Assembly: GCA_038329645.1 (NCBI GenBank)
Contig: JBBQNG010000052.1
Span: 1-19,741 of the forward strand
Source of the DNA: SZAS-79 sp038329645
GTDB lineage: Bacteria; Pseudomonadota; Gammaproteobacteria; Burkholderiales; SG8-39
Direction: 5' to 3'
DNA: 19,741 bases
The translations under genes were made by a program, and so were the position numbers. The notes below the pieces were generated by a model. The model did no database searches. It was not told the DNA's origin and saw nothing but the letters and a program-made list of their open reading frames with translations. Of the stretch, positions 1-7,213 are shown one piece after another. Each line of letters begins with the position of its first letter. Position 1 is the stretch's first letter.

Positions 1-796
1 AGGCCGACTTGCCTTCGTAGTAGGACATGATGTCGGTGCCCCACCAGACCCGCGTGCGCGCGAGCTCGGCCGGGTCGTTGGCGCCGGCGAATATTTTTTC
101 GCCATGGCCATAGGGCCCGAGACCCGTGTGCAGGTCGATCCAGCCGATGCGCCGGCGCGATTCCCCGTGCTTTTTGACGAGCATCCGGATAGTCCGGTTG
201 CTCCACGTGGGCTGGGTGCCGCAGTAGAACAGCCCGTCCCTGAACGAGCTCTGGCCCGCCGACACCGCGGCCTGGAACGCGCCCGGGCCCATTTGCTTCA
301 TGGCCGCAAAGATGTCGGCGCGGTTGGCGTCAGTCGGCGGCCACTCCTGCGGCAGGAGCAGCCCATGCACCCCTGCATAGGCGGGGTTGGTTTCCTTCGC
401 ATCGGCGAAGTCGCGGAAATTGCGGTTGAGGTCGACGTTGTCCTCGTTCACGCGGCGCAGGTGCGAGAACCCGTGCGGATTGACGGCGTGGACCAGCAGC
501 ACCGCGACCCGGCCGGCCTCGACCCTGCGGGCCATGTCGTCGTCATCGAGCAGCGCGCCCTGGCAGCCCGAGCCGCAGAACCCTTCGACGCCGTGCGTGC
601 CCGACGTGACGACCAGGAGCGATGGCGCATCGGCAACGCCGAGGATCACGGCATCGGTGGCGAGCTCTTCGCCCTCGGCGCCCTTGAGCGGGTTGGCGAT
701 CGTTTCGACCGGGAGTCCACGGCGCTGCGCAGCGGAAAGGAACCTGGCGCGCGCCTCGGCATAGGTGGCGGCGAAATAGCGGTTGATATTGTCCAT
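1..796 (-). CDS. DUF2817 / M14-like metallohydrolase, 3' end cut by window
   Basis: The reading frame is open from an ATG at 796 to the window edge and gives the first 265 residues. It reads like the DUF2817 family, which is related to M14 zinc carboxypeptidases and aminoacylase-type amidohydrolases. Visible motifs are TSGTHGVEG (H68 and E71, the HxxE zinc pair), VDLNRNF at 121-127 (the Asn-Arg substrate-carboxylate pair of M14 enzymes) and WIDLHTG with the third zinc ligand H223. The C-terminal part that should carry the catalytic Glu lies outside the window. No signal peptide is evident, so a cytoplasmic peptidase or amidase acting on a small carboxylate substrate is likely. It is divergent from the dioxygenase gene with 55 bp between starts. 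The family call is firm; the substrate is unknown. Confidence 0.85.
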   Translation of the reverse strand, partial: MDNINRYFAATYAEARARFLSAAQRRGLPVETIANPLKGAEGEELATDAVILGVADAPSLLVVTSGTHGVEGFCGSGCQGALLDDDDMARRVEAGRVAVLLVHAVNPHGFSHLRRVNEDNVDLNRNFRDFADAKETNPAYAGVHGLLLPQEWPPTDANRADIFAAMKQMGPGAFQAAVSAGQSSFRDGLFYCGTQPTWSNRTIRMLVKKHGESRRRIGWIDLHTGLGPYGHGEKIFAGANDPAELARTRVWWGTDIMSYYEGKSA

Positions 797-851
797 GCCG
801 CATAATATCGCCGATCCCTCATCCAATCCCTGCCCCACTGCGGAGCGAATC

Positions 852-1736
852 ATGCAACTCAAACCGCTGCACCCTCTGTTCGCCGCCGAAGCGAGCGGCG
901 TCGACCTCGCCAGGCCGGTCGACGCAGATACGATGCGGGCCGTTGACGACGCGATGGACAAGTACGCCGTGCTGGTTTTCCGCGGGCAGCCGCTGACCGA
1001 AGACCAGCAGGTCGCGTTCGCCTCCAGTTTCGGCACGCTGGACGCGGGCCTGAAGAAACTCAATCCCGGTGCGGCGAGCCGCTTCCGCCACGAGGTGACG
1101 ATCGATATCTCCAACGTACGCCCCGACGGCGGCCTGCATGGGGCGGCGGACCGCAAGTCGATTTCCAACTTTGCCAACCAGCTGTGGCACAGCGACAGCT
1201 CGTTCGAACGCCCGGCGGCCAAGTATTCGATGCTGCACGCGGTCGTTGTGCCGGCGAAGGGCGGCCAAACCGAATACGTCGACCTGCGCGCGGCTTACGA
1301 CGCCTTGCCTGGCGACCTGAAAAACGAAATCGCAAACCTTCACAGCGTGCATGCGGCGATGCATTCGCGCATCTGGCTGGGCGACAAGCCGACCGAGGCG
1401 GAGCTGGCGAAAATGCCGCCCGTGCGGTGGCCGCTGGTGCGCACGCATGCGGGCTCGGGACGCAAGGTGCTCTGGGTCGGGGTGCATGCCACGCACATCG
1501 TCGAGAAAACCCTGGCCGAAGGCCGCATGCTGCTGCTCGAGCTCCTCGAGCACGCGACGCAGCGCGAGTTCGTCTACCGCCACGAATGGCGCGTCGGCGA
1601 CCTCGTCATCTGGGACAACCGCGCCACGATCCACCGCGGGCGGCGTTTCGACATCATGCAGCCGCGCGAGCTGCGCCGCACGACGACGCTCGACCCGGAC
1701 TCGATGCGCGACTCGGCGGTCCAGCAGGCCGCCTGA
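852..1736 (+). CDS. TauD/TfdA-family Fe(II)/2-oxoglutarate-dependent dioxygenase
   Basis: Predicted to be a 294-residue cytoplasmic non-heme iron dioxygenase that couples 2-oxoglutarate decarboxylation to substrate hydroxylation. The iron triad is visible: H113-S-D115 in LWHSDSS, and the distal H261 in WDNRATIHRG. Basic residues R272, R275 and R276 (RELRRTT) follow and would bind the 2-oxoglutarate carboxylate. As I recall, these positions nearly coincide with the H113/D115/H262 triad of TfdA, the 2,4-D dioxygenase, and the length is similar. That places it on the TfdA/TauD side of the family, but similar genes act on taurine, sulfonates, phenoxyacetates and other acids, so the substrate is not assigned. 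The ATG at 852 was chosen because MQLKPLHPLFAAEASGVDL aligns with the family N-terminus; the frame extends upstream but overlaps the divergent gene. Confidence 0.88.
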   Translation: MQLKPLHPLFAAEASGVDLARPVDADTMRAVDDAMDKYAVLVFRGQPLTEDQQVAFASSFGTLDAGLKKLNPGAASRFRHEVTIDISNVRPDGGLHGAADRKSISNFANQLWHSDSSFERPAAKYSMLHAVVVPAKGGQTEYVDLRAAYDALPGDLKNEIANLHSVHAAMHSRIWLGDKPTEAELAKMPPVRWPLVRTHAGSGRKVLWVGVHATHIVEKTLAEGRMLLLELLEHATQREFVYRHEWRVGDLVIWDNRATIHRGRRFDIMQPRELRRTTTLDPDSMRDSAVQQAA

Positions 1737-1745
1737 ACTAGGCGG
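1729..1745. terminator. candidate bidirectional hairpin over two convergent stop codons
   Basis: CCGCCT (1729-1734) and AGGCGG (1740-1745) form a perfect 6-bp stem around the 5-nt loop GAACT. The stem-loop contains the end of the dioxygenase stop TGA (1734-1736) and of the opposing stop TAG (1738-1740, minus strand). No T-run follows on either strand, so it is not a canonical Rho-independent terminator. It is the only structured element in a 1-nt gap between convergent genes. Confidence 0.3.
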
Positions 1746-2835
1746 GCAACGCAAAGCGCTTCACGCGCTCCCAGTCGACCAGTTTGGAGTAGTCGGCCGT
1801 ATCGGGAAGCTCGATGCGCCCATCCTTCACCGGCGGCATCTCGGTGACGACCTGCTCGACAATGCCGAGATAGAACGTCTGCTCGGCCGCGACCAGCTGG
1901 AGGGCGGGCGGGATCGCTGCGCCGTACTGCAACGAGATCAGCGTCCCGAGCGCGCTTTCCGCATACAGCCCGAGCGCGACCCGCGCACCGTGCGCGGCTG
2001 CAAGCGCCGAGATCTCGCGCGCCTCCGAGAACCCGATGCGCCCGGCCTTGGTCGACAAAGCCCGGGCACCTTTCTCGATGTAATGCGCGGCGTCGAGCGC
2101 CGATGTGCAAGTGCGGTCGACCAGGATCGGGATCCCGGCCGCGGCCTGCAGCTCGCTGAACTGCGCGTCGGGCACGAGCGGGCTCGGATCCTCGGAAACA
2201 GTTGCGCCGGCATCGCGGATCGCGTGCGTATAGGAAAGCGCCTCGGAGCGCTTGTATGCGCTATTCGCGTCGACATACAGCGTGATGCCGTCGCCCACCG
2301 CCGCGCGGATCTCGCGCAGCGCCTCGAGGTCGATGTCGAGACGCTGGCCGCCTTTCACCTTGAGCGTGCGGAAACCGTAGCGCGCGCAGACATCGGCCGC
2401 CTCCGCCGCCATCGCCTTGGGCCGCTGGCGGGTGACGGCCCAGGTGAGGTCCACGCCGGCGCGGCCTTCCCAAAGCTTCCACAACGGGCTGCCCAGCCGG
2501 CACGCGTCGATCTGCCATGCGGCATTGTCGATCATCGCCCTGGCCAGGCGGTTTTCGGGCACGCCCGCAAGGCGCTTCATTACACCGGCGGCACCTTCGC
2601 ACTCGACGCCGAGGATCCTGGGGATGAGGAGATCCTCCATCGCGGCGGCAAGCGAGCGCGCCGAAACGCCGCTCCAGGTCGCCTTGATCGTGCCTTCGGC
2701 AACGCCTTGCGCGCCGCTTTCGTCGGTGAGGCTGAGGAGCGCGTAGAGGCCCGAGGACTCGACCGCATTCGCCCAGACGACCTCGCGCTCGTAGGGCAGC
2801 TCGTAGAAATGCAGCGACCAGTCGACCAGCTTCAT
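1738..2835 (-). CDS. enolase-superfamily enzyme, MLE-like subgroup
   Basis: A 365-residue protein of the mandelate racemase/muconate-lactonizing enzyme fold. Such enzymes abstract a proton alpha to a carboxylate and stabilise the enolate on Mg2+. The barrel shows the KxK base (K159-V-K161 in TLKVKGG), then three metal ligands, D189 (YVDAN), E215 (SEDP) and D240 (ILVDRT), then K263 (STKAGRIG) as the opposite-face base. Lys pairs on both sides are typical of the muconate-cycloisomerase/dipeptide-epimerase/OSBS group; mandelate racemase itself uses a His. The ATG at 2835 overlaps the stop of the upstream hydroxyacid dehydrogenase as ATGA, giving translational coupling and fixing the start. The reaction may be racemisation, cycloisomerisation or dehydration; the neighbours suggest a hydroxy- or sugar-acid substrate. 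Confidence 0.87.
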   Translation of the reverse strand: MKLVDWSLHFYELPYEREVVWANAVESSGLYALLSLTDESGAQGVAEGTIKATWSGVSARSLAAAMEDLLIPRILGVECEGAAGVMKRLAGVPENRLARAMIDNAAWQIDACRLGSPLWKLWEGRAGVDLTWAVTRQRPKAMAAEAADVCARYGFRTLKVKGGQRLDIDLEALREIRAAVGDGITLYVDANSAYKRSEALSYTHAIRDAGATVSEDPSPLVPDAQFSELQAAAGIPILVDRTCTSALDAAHYIEKGARALSTKAGRIGFSEAREISALAAAHGARVALGLYAESALGTLISLQYGAAIPPALQLVAAEQTFYLGIVEQVVTEMPPVKDGRIELPDTADYSKLVDWERVKRFALPA

Positions 2836-3815
2836 CTGAGACGGTTGCGCAGGGGCTCGCCGCGCGCGAGGCTGTCGAGGTTGGCGGCGATTTCGGTCCA
2901 GCGACGGTCGATCATGCCGGTGGTCCATCCCGAGGTGTGCGGCGTCATATAGAGGTTTTCGAGTTCGTGGAAAGGGTACGCAGACGGCGCGGGGCGCGGG
3001 TGGTCCTTCGACGGATAGTCACCGTACCAGACATCGATCGTCGCGCCGCGGATGCGTTTTGTGCGCAGCGCCTCGTAGAGCGCGCCCTCCTCGACGATGG
3101 CGCCCCGCCCGACATTGATAAGCACGGCATCCGACTTCATCTTCGCGAATTGCGCGCGGCCGATGAGGCCCTGCGTTTCGGGGCCCAGAGCGGCGGCAAC
3201 CACGATGTAGTCGAGCTGCGGCAGCGTCGCGTCGAGCCGGTCGAACCCGACCCATTCATCCACGCAATCCGGTTTCGCGTGCTGCGTGCGGTTGATCGCG
3301 ATCACTTTCATGCCCAGGGGCATCGCCCGCTCGGCCAGCGCGCGCCCGATGGAGCCGAAGCCCACGATGCCGAGCGTCTTGCCATAGAGCTCCCCGTTGA
3401 CCGGGCCGTTCATGCGGCCGCTGAATTCCCAGCTGCCCGTGCGGAAAGTGCGATCCGCCGCGTAGAAGCGGTGGCACCACGCCAGCATGCCGAGCAGCGT
3501 GTACTCGGCCATGCCCTCGGCGTGGCCGTAGGCATTGCACACCGCGATGCCTTTCGGTACTGCCGCGAGGTCGATGCCTTCATAGCCGGTGCCGGGAACC
3601 TGGATCAGCTTCAATCGCGGCGCAGGGGGAAAGGCCGGGTTCCACGCCATGGAGATCAGCACGTCGGCCTCCATCATGGCGCGCGCAAAGTCTTCCCTGG
3701 GATCCTGCTCGAAGAAACGCTGCACCTTCCAAGGCGTCTTTGCCTTGGCGAGGAAGAGATCCGCAAGGTGGTGGATCAGCGTGCCGTGGAACACGACATT
3801 TTTGGAGGCTTTCAT
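2832..3815 (-). CDS. D-isomer-specific 2-hydroxyacid dehydrogenase family protein
   Basis: A 327-residue NAD(P)-dependent oxidoreductase of the D-2-hydroxyacid dehydrogenase/phosphoglycerate dehydrogenase family, expected to interconvert a 2-hydroxyacid and a 2-oxoacid in the cytoplasm. The Rossmann motif is G152-F-G-S-I-G157. The catalytic Arg is R237 in NVGRGAIV, and the catalytic His is H293 in MTPHTSG. The usual acidic partner in DVFxxEP appears as DVWYGDYP (261-268), so the Glu is replaced by D266. The tail SGWTTGMIDRR is typical of a less studied subgroup. It is the first gene of a two-gene minus operon with the enolase-superfamily gene, and its start lies 36 bp from that of the divergent SMP-30 gene. 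The family is certain; substrate and preferred direction are unknown. Confidence 0.9.
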   Translation of the reverse strand: MKASKNVVFHGTLIHHLADLFLAKAKTPWKVQRFFEQDPREDFARAMMEADVLISMAWNPAFPPAPRLKLIQVPGTGYEGIDLAAVPKGIAVCNAYGHAEGMAEYTLLGMLAWCHRFYAADRTFRTGSWEFSGRMNGPVNGELYGKTLGIVGFGSIGRALAERAMPLGMKVIAINRTQHAKPDCVDEWVGFDRLDATLPQLDYIVVAAALGPETQGLIGRAQFAKMKSDAVLINVGRGAIVEEGALYEALRTKRIRGATIDVWYGDYPSKDHPRPAPSAYPFHELENLYMTPHTSGWTTGMIDRRWTEIAANLDSLARGEPLRNRLR

Positions 3816-3851
3816 TGCGTGCTATCGTGCCCGCCCGGAGGGAATCGGGCA

Positions 3852-4727
3852 ATGGCATTTCAGGTCGACTGCGTAGTGAAGGGCGCCGACGTGCTCGGCG
3901 AATGCCCGCTCTGGTGCGACCGCGAACAGGTGTTGTGGTGGGTCGACAGCCGCGGCCCCGCGCTCAAGCGCTGGGACCCCGTGGGCGGCGAAGTCCGCGT
4001 CATAGGCTTGCCAGGCGTCGTGGGCAGCTTTGCGTTCCGCGAACGCAGCGGGATGCTCGCGGCGCTGCAATCGGGCATCCATTTCCTAGATACGAAGACG
4101 GGGCAGTTGAGCATCGCTGCGCAGCCCGAGGCACGCCTGCCCGAAAACCGCTTCAACGACGGCCGCTGCGATCGCGCCGGGCGCTTCTGGGCCGGCACCA
4201 TGAGTGATGCCAGGCGCGAGCCGACCGGGTCGCTGTATCGGCTTGCGGCGGATCTGACGTGCACGCCTATCCGCGGCGATGTGATCGTGCCGAACAGCAT
4301 TGCGTGGAGTCCCGACAATGGCACGATGTACTTCGCCGATACTTACCGGCAGGTGATCCGCGCGTGGGATTTCGATCTGGCGGCCGGCGAGGTGTCGAAC
4401 GAGCGCGTGTTCTGCGACACCACCGGCCATCCGGGGCGGCCCGACGGTTCGTGCATCGACGCCGATGGCGGGCTGTGGAACGCGGAATACGGCGGTTGGC
4501 GCGTGGTGCGCTACACCCCGGCGGGAAAAATCGATCGCGTGATCGAAATGCCGGTAGCCAATCCGACCTGTTGCTGTTTCGGCGGCAAGGACCTCGACAC
4601 GCTGTTCGTGACCTCGGCCACGCAGCGCCTCACGCCGGAGGACCTCGCCAAACAACCCCTGGCGGGCAGCGTGTTTGCCGTCAGGCTCGGTTCGCGCGGC
4701 CTTCCCGAAGCGCGCTTCGCCGGCTGA
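3852..4727 (+). CDS. SMP-30/gluconolactonase/LRE-like lactonase
   Basis: A 291-residue six-bladed beta-propeller of the SMP-30/regucalcin/gluconolactonase family, which hydrolyses sugar lactones to aldonic acids using a bound divalent metal. The metal and active-site residues can be placed: E17 (GECPLW), N102 (NRFNDGRCD), N148 (PNSIAWSPD) and D198 (RPDGSCID). There is no signal peptide. The start at 3852 is supported by the purine-rich ribosome site GGAGGG at 3837-3842. The gene is divergent from the hydroxyacid dehydrogenase/enolase-superfamily pair, so all three probably belong to one sugar-acid or lactone route. The element starting at 4733 follows its stop codon by 5 bp. The substrate is not predictable from sequence. 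Confidence 0.9.
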   Translation: MAFQVDCVVKGADVLGECPLWCDREQVLWWVDSRGPALKRWDPVGGEVRVIGLPGVVGSFAFRERSGMLAALQSGIHFLDTKTGQLSIAAQPEARLPENRFNDGRCDRAGRFWAGTMSDARREPTGSLYRLAADLTCTPIRGDVIVPNSIAWSPDNGTMYFADTYRQVIRAWDFDLAAGEVSNERVFCDTTGHPGRPDGSCIDADGGLWNAEYGGWRVVRYTPAGKIDRVIEMPVANPTCCCFGGKDLDTLFVTSATQRLTPEDLAKQPLAGSVFAVRLGSRGLPEARFAG

Positions 4728-4732
4728 ACCCG

Positions 4733-4759
4733 CTAATCCGGGACAGACCACGTTTTCCG
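4733..4759 (+). repeat. left inverted repeat of the RAYT element
   Basis: This starts CTAATCCGGGACAGACC and ends CGTTTTCCG. The reverse complement of 5619-5646 is identical except for one extra T in the T-run (four T here, five there). It lies 5 bp after the lactonase stop codon. Confidence 0.85.
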
Positions 4760-4810
4760 TAGATTCTACAACTTCTACTTCCGTAGATCGGTTCTGAAAG
4801 CCATTCTACA
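4755..4810. repeat. REP-like cluster of TCTAC/GTAGA arms
   Basis: GTAGA occurs at 4759-4763 and 4783-4787. TCTAC occurs at 4765-4769, 4774-4778 and 4805-4809. The first pair forms a palindrome around one T, and the TCTAC at 4774 pairs with the GTAGA at 4783 across TTCC. TTCCGTAGAT is also directly repeated at 4755 and 4779, and ATTCTACA at 4763 and 4803. The cluster lies downstream of the transposase and could be its recognition or terminator region. Confidence 0.5.
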
Positions 4811-4873
4811 GTTAGTATGTTTGCCTGAAGAAGAAATGACTCCAATGCTAGTCGCGCCCGGATTGAGCGCCGA

Positions 4874-5578
4874 TCAGCCAGCCGCCTTGCGACTCTCGCT
4901 AACAGGCCGCCCAGGCTGGCCGCGGGCAGCGCGGCGCCCCAAGGCGAGGCCAACCTGGCGTTGGAATCCTTCACTTCCCAACGCAAATCCTCCAGTGGTC
5001 GCGGACCGGATTTCATCGTCGCGAGTGGTGTCCACCTGTACGGACAGGAAGTCCCGATATGCGGCGCGCCTCGCCCGCTCGCTTTCGCCCAAGCGGGCGA
5101 ATTCGGCGTGCGGCGTGATCAGGCTGCTCGTCTTGCCTTCAGCGTTGGCGCGGTAACTTGACCAGGGATATTCGTTCGGATGGCGGACCATATGCGCCCT
5201 TACCGGATTCAGCTCGATGTAGCGGTAACACGCGAGCACGTAGTCCTCGGTTTGCGCGAGGCAGGAGCGAAATCGACCTTCCCACAGGGTGCCGGTGCGC
5301 TGATGGATTCGATTCACGTATTGCACGTAGAGCTGGCCCAGGTGTTTCATCAGAAGGCCGCAGGACTCTGCCGCGCCTGGCGTGAGCAGCAAGTGAACGT
5401 GGTTGGTCATAAGGCACCAGGCATGCACTGCGCAGTCGAAGCGGCGGGCGAGCTTCTCGAGGTGAAACAGGTAAAAGGCGTAGTCCGCATCCGCAAAAAA
5501 GCACGCAGCCCGATTGTTGCCGCGCTGGACGATATGCACGGGTATATCGGGAAGCATCAGGCGGGCATGACGGGGCAT
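4874..5578 (-). CDS. REP-associated tyrosine transposase (RAYT, Y1_Tnp)
   Basis: A 234-residue HUH single-strand endonuclease of the TnpA_REP/IS200-like family. It shows the N-terminal VHIVQRGNNR block (14-23), the metal-binding His-hydrophobe-His motif MTNHVHLLLTP (H60 and H62) and WEGRF (99-103). The catalytic-tyrosine helix DYVLACYRYIELNPVRA follows, with Y118 and Y120 as candidates for the single nucleophile, and then YPWSSYRA, which is typical of RAYTs. The extended C-terminal tail also fits the family. The ATG at 5578 was preferred to a GTG at 5587 because MPRHARL is the normal RAYT beginning. No tnpB partner is present. The frame is intact. Confidence 0.9.
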   Translation of the reverse strand: MPRHARLMLPDIPVHIVQRGNNRAACFFADADYAFYLFHLEKLARRFDCAVHAWCLMTNHVHLLLTPGAAESCGLLMKHLGQLYVQYVNRIHQRTGTLWEGRFRSCLAQTEDYVLACYRYIELNPVRAHMVRHPNEYPWSSYRANAEGKTSSLITPHAEFARLGESERARRAAYRDFLSVQVDTTRDDEIRSATTGGFALGSEGFQRQVGLALGRRAARGQPGRPVSESRKAAG

Positions 5579-5601
5579 GCCTCGCACAACGCGGTGCGCC
5601 C

Positions 5602-5621
5602 CCGGCGCGTTGACGCGCCGG
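5602..5621. repeat. perfect GC hairpin at the 5' end of the RAYT unit
   Basis: CCGGCGCG (5602-5609), loop TTGA, CGCGCCGG (5614-5621): an 8-bp perfect stem with a 4-nt loop. It overlaps the first bases of the right inverted repeat and lies 23 bp upstream of the transposase start. Such stem-loops are the structures RAYT and IS200-type transposases bind. Confidence 0.55.
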
Positions 5622-5646
5622 AAAAACGTGGTCTGTCCCGGATTAG
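5619..5646 (-). repeat. right inverted repeat of the RAYT element
   Basis: This is the inverted copy of 4733-4759 with one extra A in the A-run on the plus strand. Its last bases contain TTA at 5643-5645, which is the TAA stop codon of the minus-strand aldehyde dehydrogenase gene. Confidence 0.85.
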
Positions 5647-7157
5647 CCCAGGGTGGGCATGTGGAAGCCGGGCGCGGGTGTGTCCTGGTGGGGCCAGCGA
5701 GTGGTGACGACCTTGGTGCGCGTGTAGAACTTGATGCCCTCGGCGCCGTGCACGTGGAGATCGCCGAACAACGAGTTCTTCCAGCCGCCGAACGAGTAGA
5801 ACGCGACCGGCACCGGGATCGGCACGTTGACGCCGACCATGCCGACCTGGATCTCGTTCTCGAACCGGCGCGCAGCGCCGCCCGATTCAGTGAAGATCGC
5901 CGTCCCGTTAGCGTACGGGTTGGAATTCACCAGCGCGATCGCTTCTTCCAGCGTTTTCACGCGCAGCACGATCAACACCGGTCCGAAGATCTCATCCCTG
6001 TAGATGCTCATCGTCGACTTGACTTCGTCGAACAGCGTGGTGCCGAGGAAAAAGCCGTTCTCGTGGCCCTTGACCACGTGGCCGCGGCCGTCGGAGACGA
6101 GCTTGGCGCCTTCCTTCACGCCCGCATCGACATAGCCCTTGACCTTGTCGCGATGCACGCCCGACACGAGCGGCCCCATGTCGGCGCCTTCCATCGTGCC
6201 CGGGCCGATCTTGATCGCCTCGGCCTTCTTCTTCAGCAGGCCGACGATGGGATCGGCCGCCGCGCCCACCGCCACCACGGCGGAAATCGCCATGCAGCGC
6301 TCGCCCGCCGAACCGTATGCAGCGCCGATCAGCGCGTCGGCGGTGAACTCCATGTCCGCGTCAGGCAGTACGACGGCGTGGTTCTTGGCGCCGCCGAGCG
6401 CCTGCACACGCTTGCCGTGGTGCGCGCAGGTCTCATAGATGTATTTGGCGATCGGCGTCGAGCCGACGAAAGAAACCGCGCTGATGCCCGGGTGCGCGAG
6501 GATCGCATCGACCGCCGCCTTGTCGCCGTGCACGACGTTGAGCACGCCGTCGGGCAGCCCGGCCTGCTTGAACAGCTCGGCCATCCTGACCGAGGCCGAC
6601 GGCACTTTCTCCGACGGCTTCAGGATGAAGGTGTTGCCGCAGGCGATTGCCACCGGGAACATCCACAGCGGCACCATGACCGGGAAATTGAACGGCGTGA
6701 TACCGGCGCAAACGCCGACCGGCTGGCGCAGGGTATGGCAATCCACGCCGGTGCCGACGTTCTCCGAGAATTCGCCCTTGAGCAGGTGCGGGATGCCGCA
6801 CGCGAACTCGATCACCTCGATGCCGCGCTGCACCGAGCCCATCGCATCGGGCAGCGTCTTGCCGTGCTCGGCGGTCACAAGCCCGGCGAGTTGCTTCTGG
6901 TTCTCCTGCATGAGCTGGAGGAATTTCTGCATCACCCGCGCGCGCCGCAGCGGCGGCGCATCGCGCCATGCCGGCAGCGCCGCGGCAGCGGCCTTGACCG
7001 CCGAGTCGATGGCCGCGGCATCGGCGTAAGGCACTTGCTTCGCCACCGTGCCGGTGGCGGGATTGAAGACCTCGCCCATCCGGACGGCGGGGATCACCGC
7101 CTTGCCGTTGATCCACATCGGGACGGTGGCGAGCTTGATATCGGCGGGCTTGTTCAT
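5643..7157 (-). CDS. mmsA: methylmalonate/malonate-semialdehyde dehydrogenase (CoA-acylating)
   Basis: A 504-residue aldehyde dehydrogenase of the MmsA/IolA subfamily, which oxidatively decarboxylates (methyl)malonate semialdehyde with CoA and NAD+ to propionyl- or acetyl-CoA. The nucleophile is C288 (SAGERCMAIS) and the oxyanion Asn is N157 (TPFNFPV). The general-base Glu of ordinary ALDHs is absent from ALGGAKNH (253-260), as expected for the CoA-dependent group. The C-terminal FGGWKNSLFGDLH and FYTRTKVVTTRW blocks are diagnostic. The start at 7157 has a strong AGAGGAG site just upstream. It is the last gene of the livM operon, 56 bp after the short ATPase. Together with the fused iolC gene it would complete inositol-type catabolism, so it may act as iolA. 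Its stop codon lies in the RAYT right repeat. Confidence 0.93.
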   Translation of the reverse strand: MNKPADIKLATVPMWINGKAVIPAVRMGEVFNPATGTVAKQVPYADAAAIDSAVKAAAAALPAWRDAPPLRRARVMQKFLQLMQENQKQLAGLVTAEHGKTLPDAMGSVQRGIEVIEFACGIPHLLKGEFSENVGTGVDCHTLRQPVGVCAGITPFNFPVMVPLWMFPVAIACGNTFILKPSEKVPSASVRMAELFKQAGLPDGVLNVVHGDKAAVDAILAHPGISAVSFVGSTPIAKYIYETCAHHGKRVQALGGAKNHAVVLPDADMEFTADALIGAAYGSAGERCMAISAVVAVGAAADPIVGLLKKKAEAIKIGPGTMEGADMGPLVSGVHRDKVKGYVDAGVKEGAKLVSDGRGHVVKGHENGFFLGTTLFDEVKSTMSIYRDEIFGPVLIVLRVKTLEEAIALVNSNPYANGTAIFTESGGAARRFENEIQVGMVGVNVPIPVPVAFYSFGGWKNSLFGDLHVHGAEGIKFYTRTKVVTTRWPHQDTPAPGFHMPTLG

Positions 7158-7213
7158 GCAATTCTCCTCTGGAATTGCGGATTTTACTCCGCGATACCCG
7201 CTCCCGCCCCGCG

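Larger units (their letters stand above)
4733..5646 (-). mobile_element. RAYT (IS200/IS605-like, Y1 HUH) element bounded by inverted repeats
   Basis: A 914-bp unit contains one transposase gene between 27- and 28-bp near-perfect inverted repeats. It sits between two convergent genes, whose stops are at 4727 and 5643-5645. The presumed 5' side of the transposase carries a GC hairpin; the 3' side carries a cluster of short TCTAC/GTAGA arms. Its non-coding parts are visibly more AT-rich than the surrounding genes. No target-site duplication is visible, as expected for single-strand Y1 transposition. RAYT genes are usually domesticated and associated with REP sequences rather than freely mobile, so current mobility is uncertain. 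Confidence 0.7.

Noticed and set aside
783..806. Promoter TTGATA...CATAAT for the dioxygenase gene
   Set aside because: The spacing is only 12 bp, too short for a sigma-70 promoter, so it was not listed.
1351..2952. Long plus-strand open frame spanning the dioxygenase end and the enolase-superfamily gene
   Set aside because: It runs across two proven genes in another frame or strand; Arg/Ser-rich composition, no family features.
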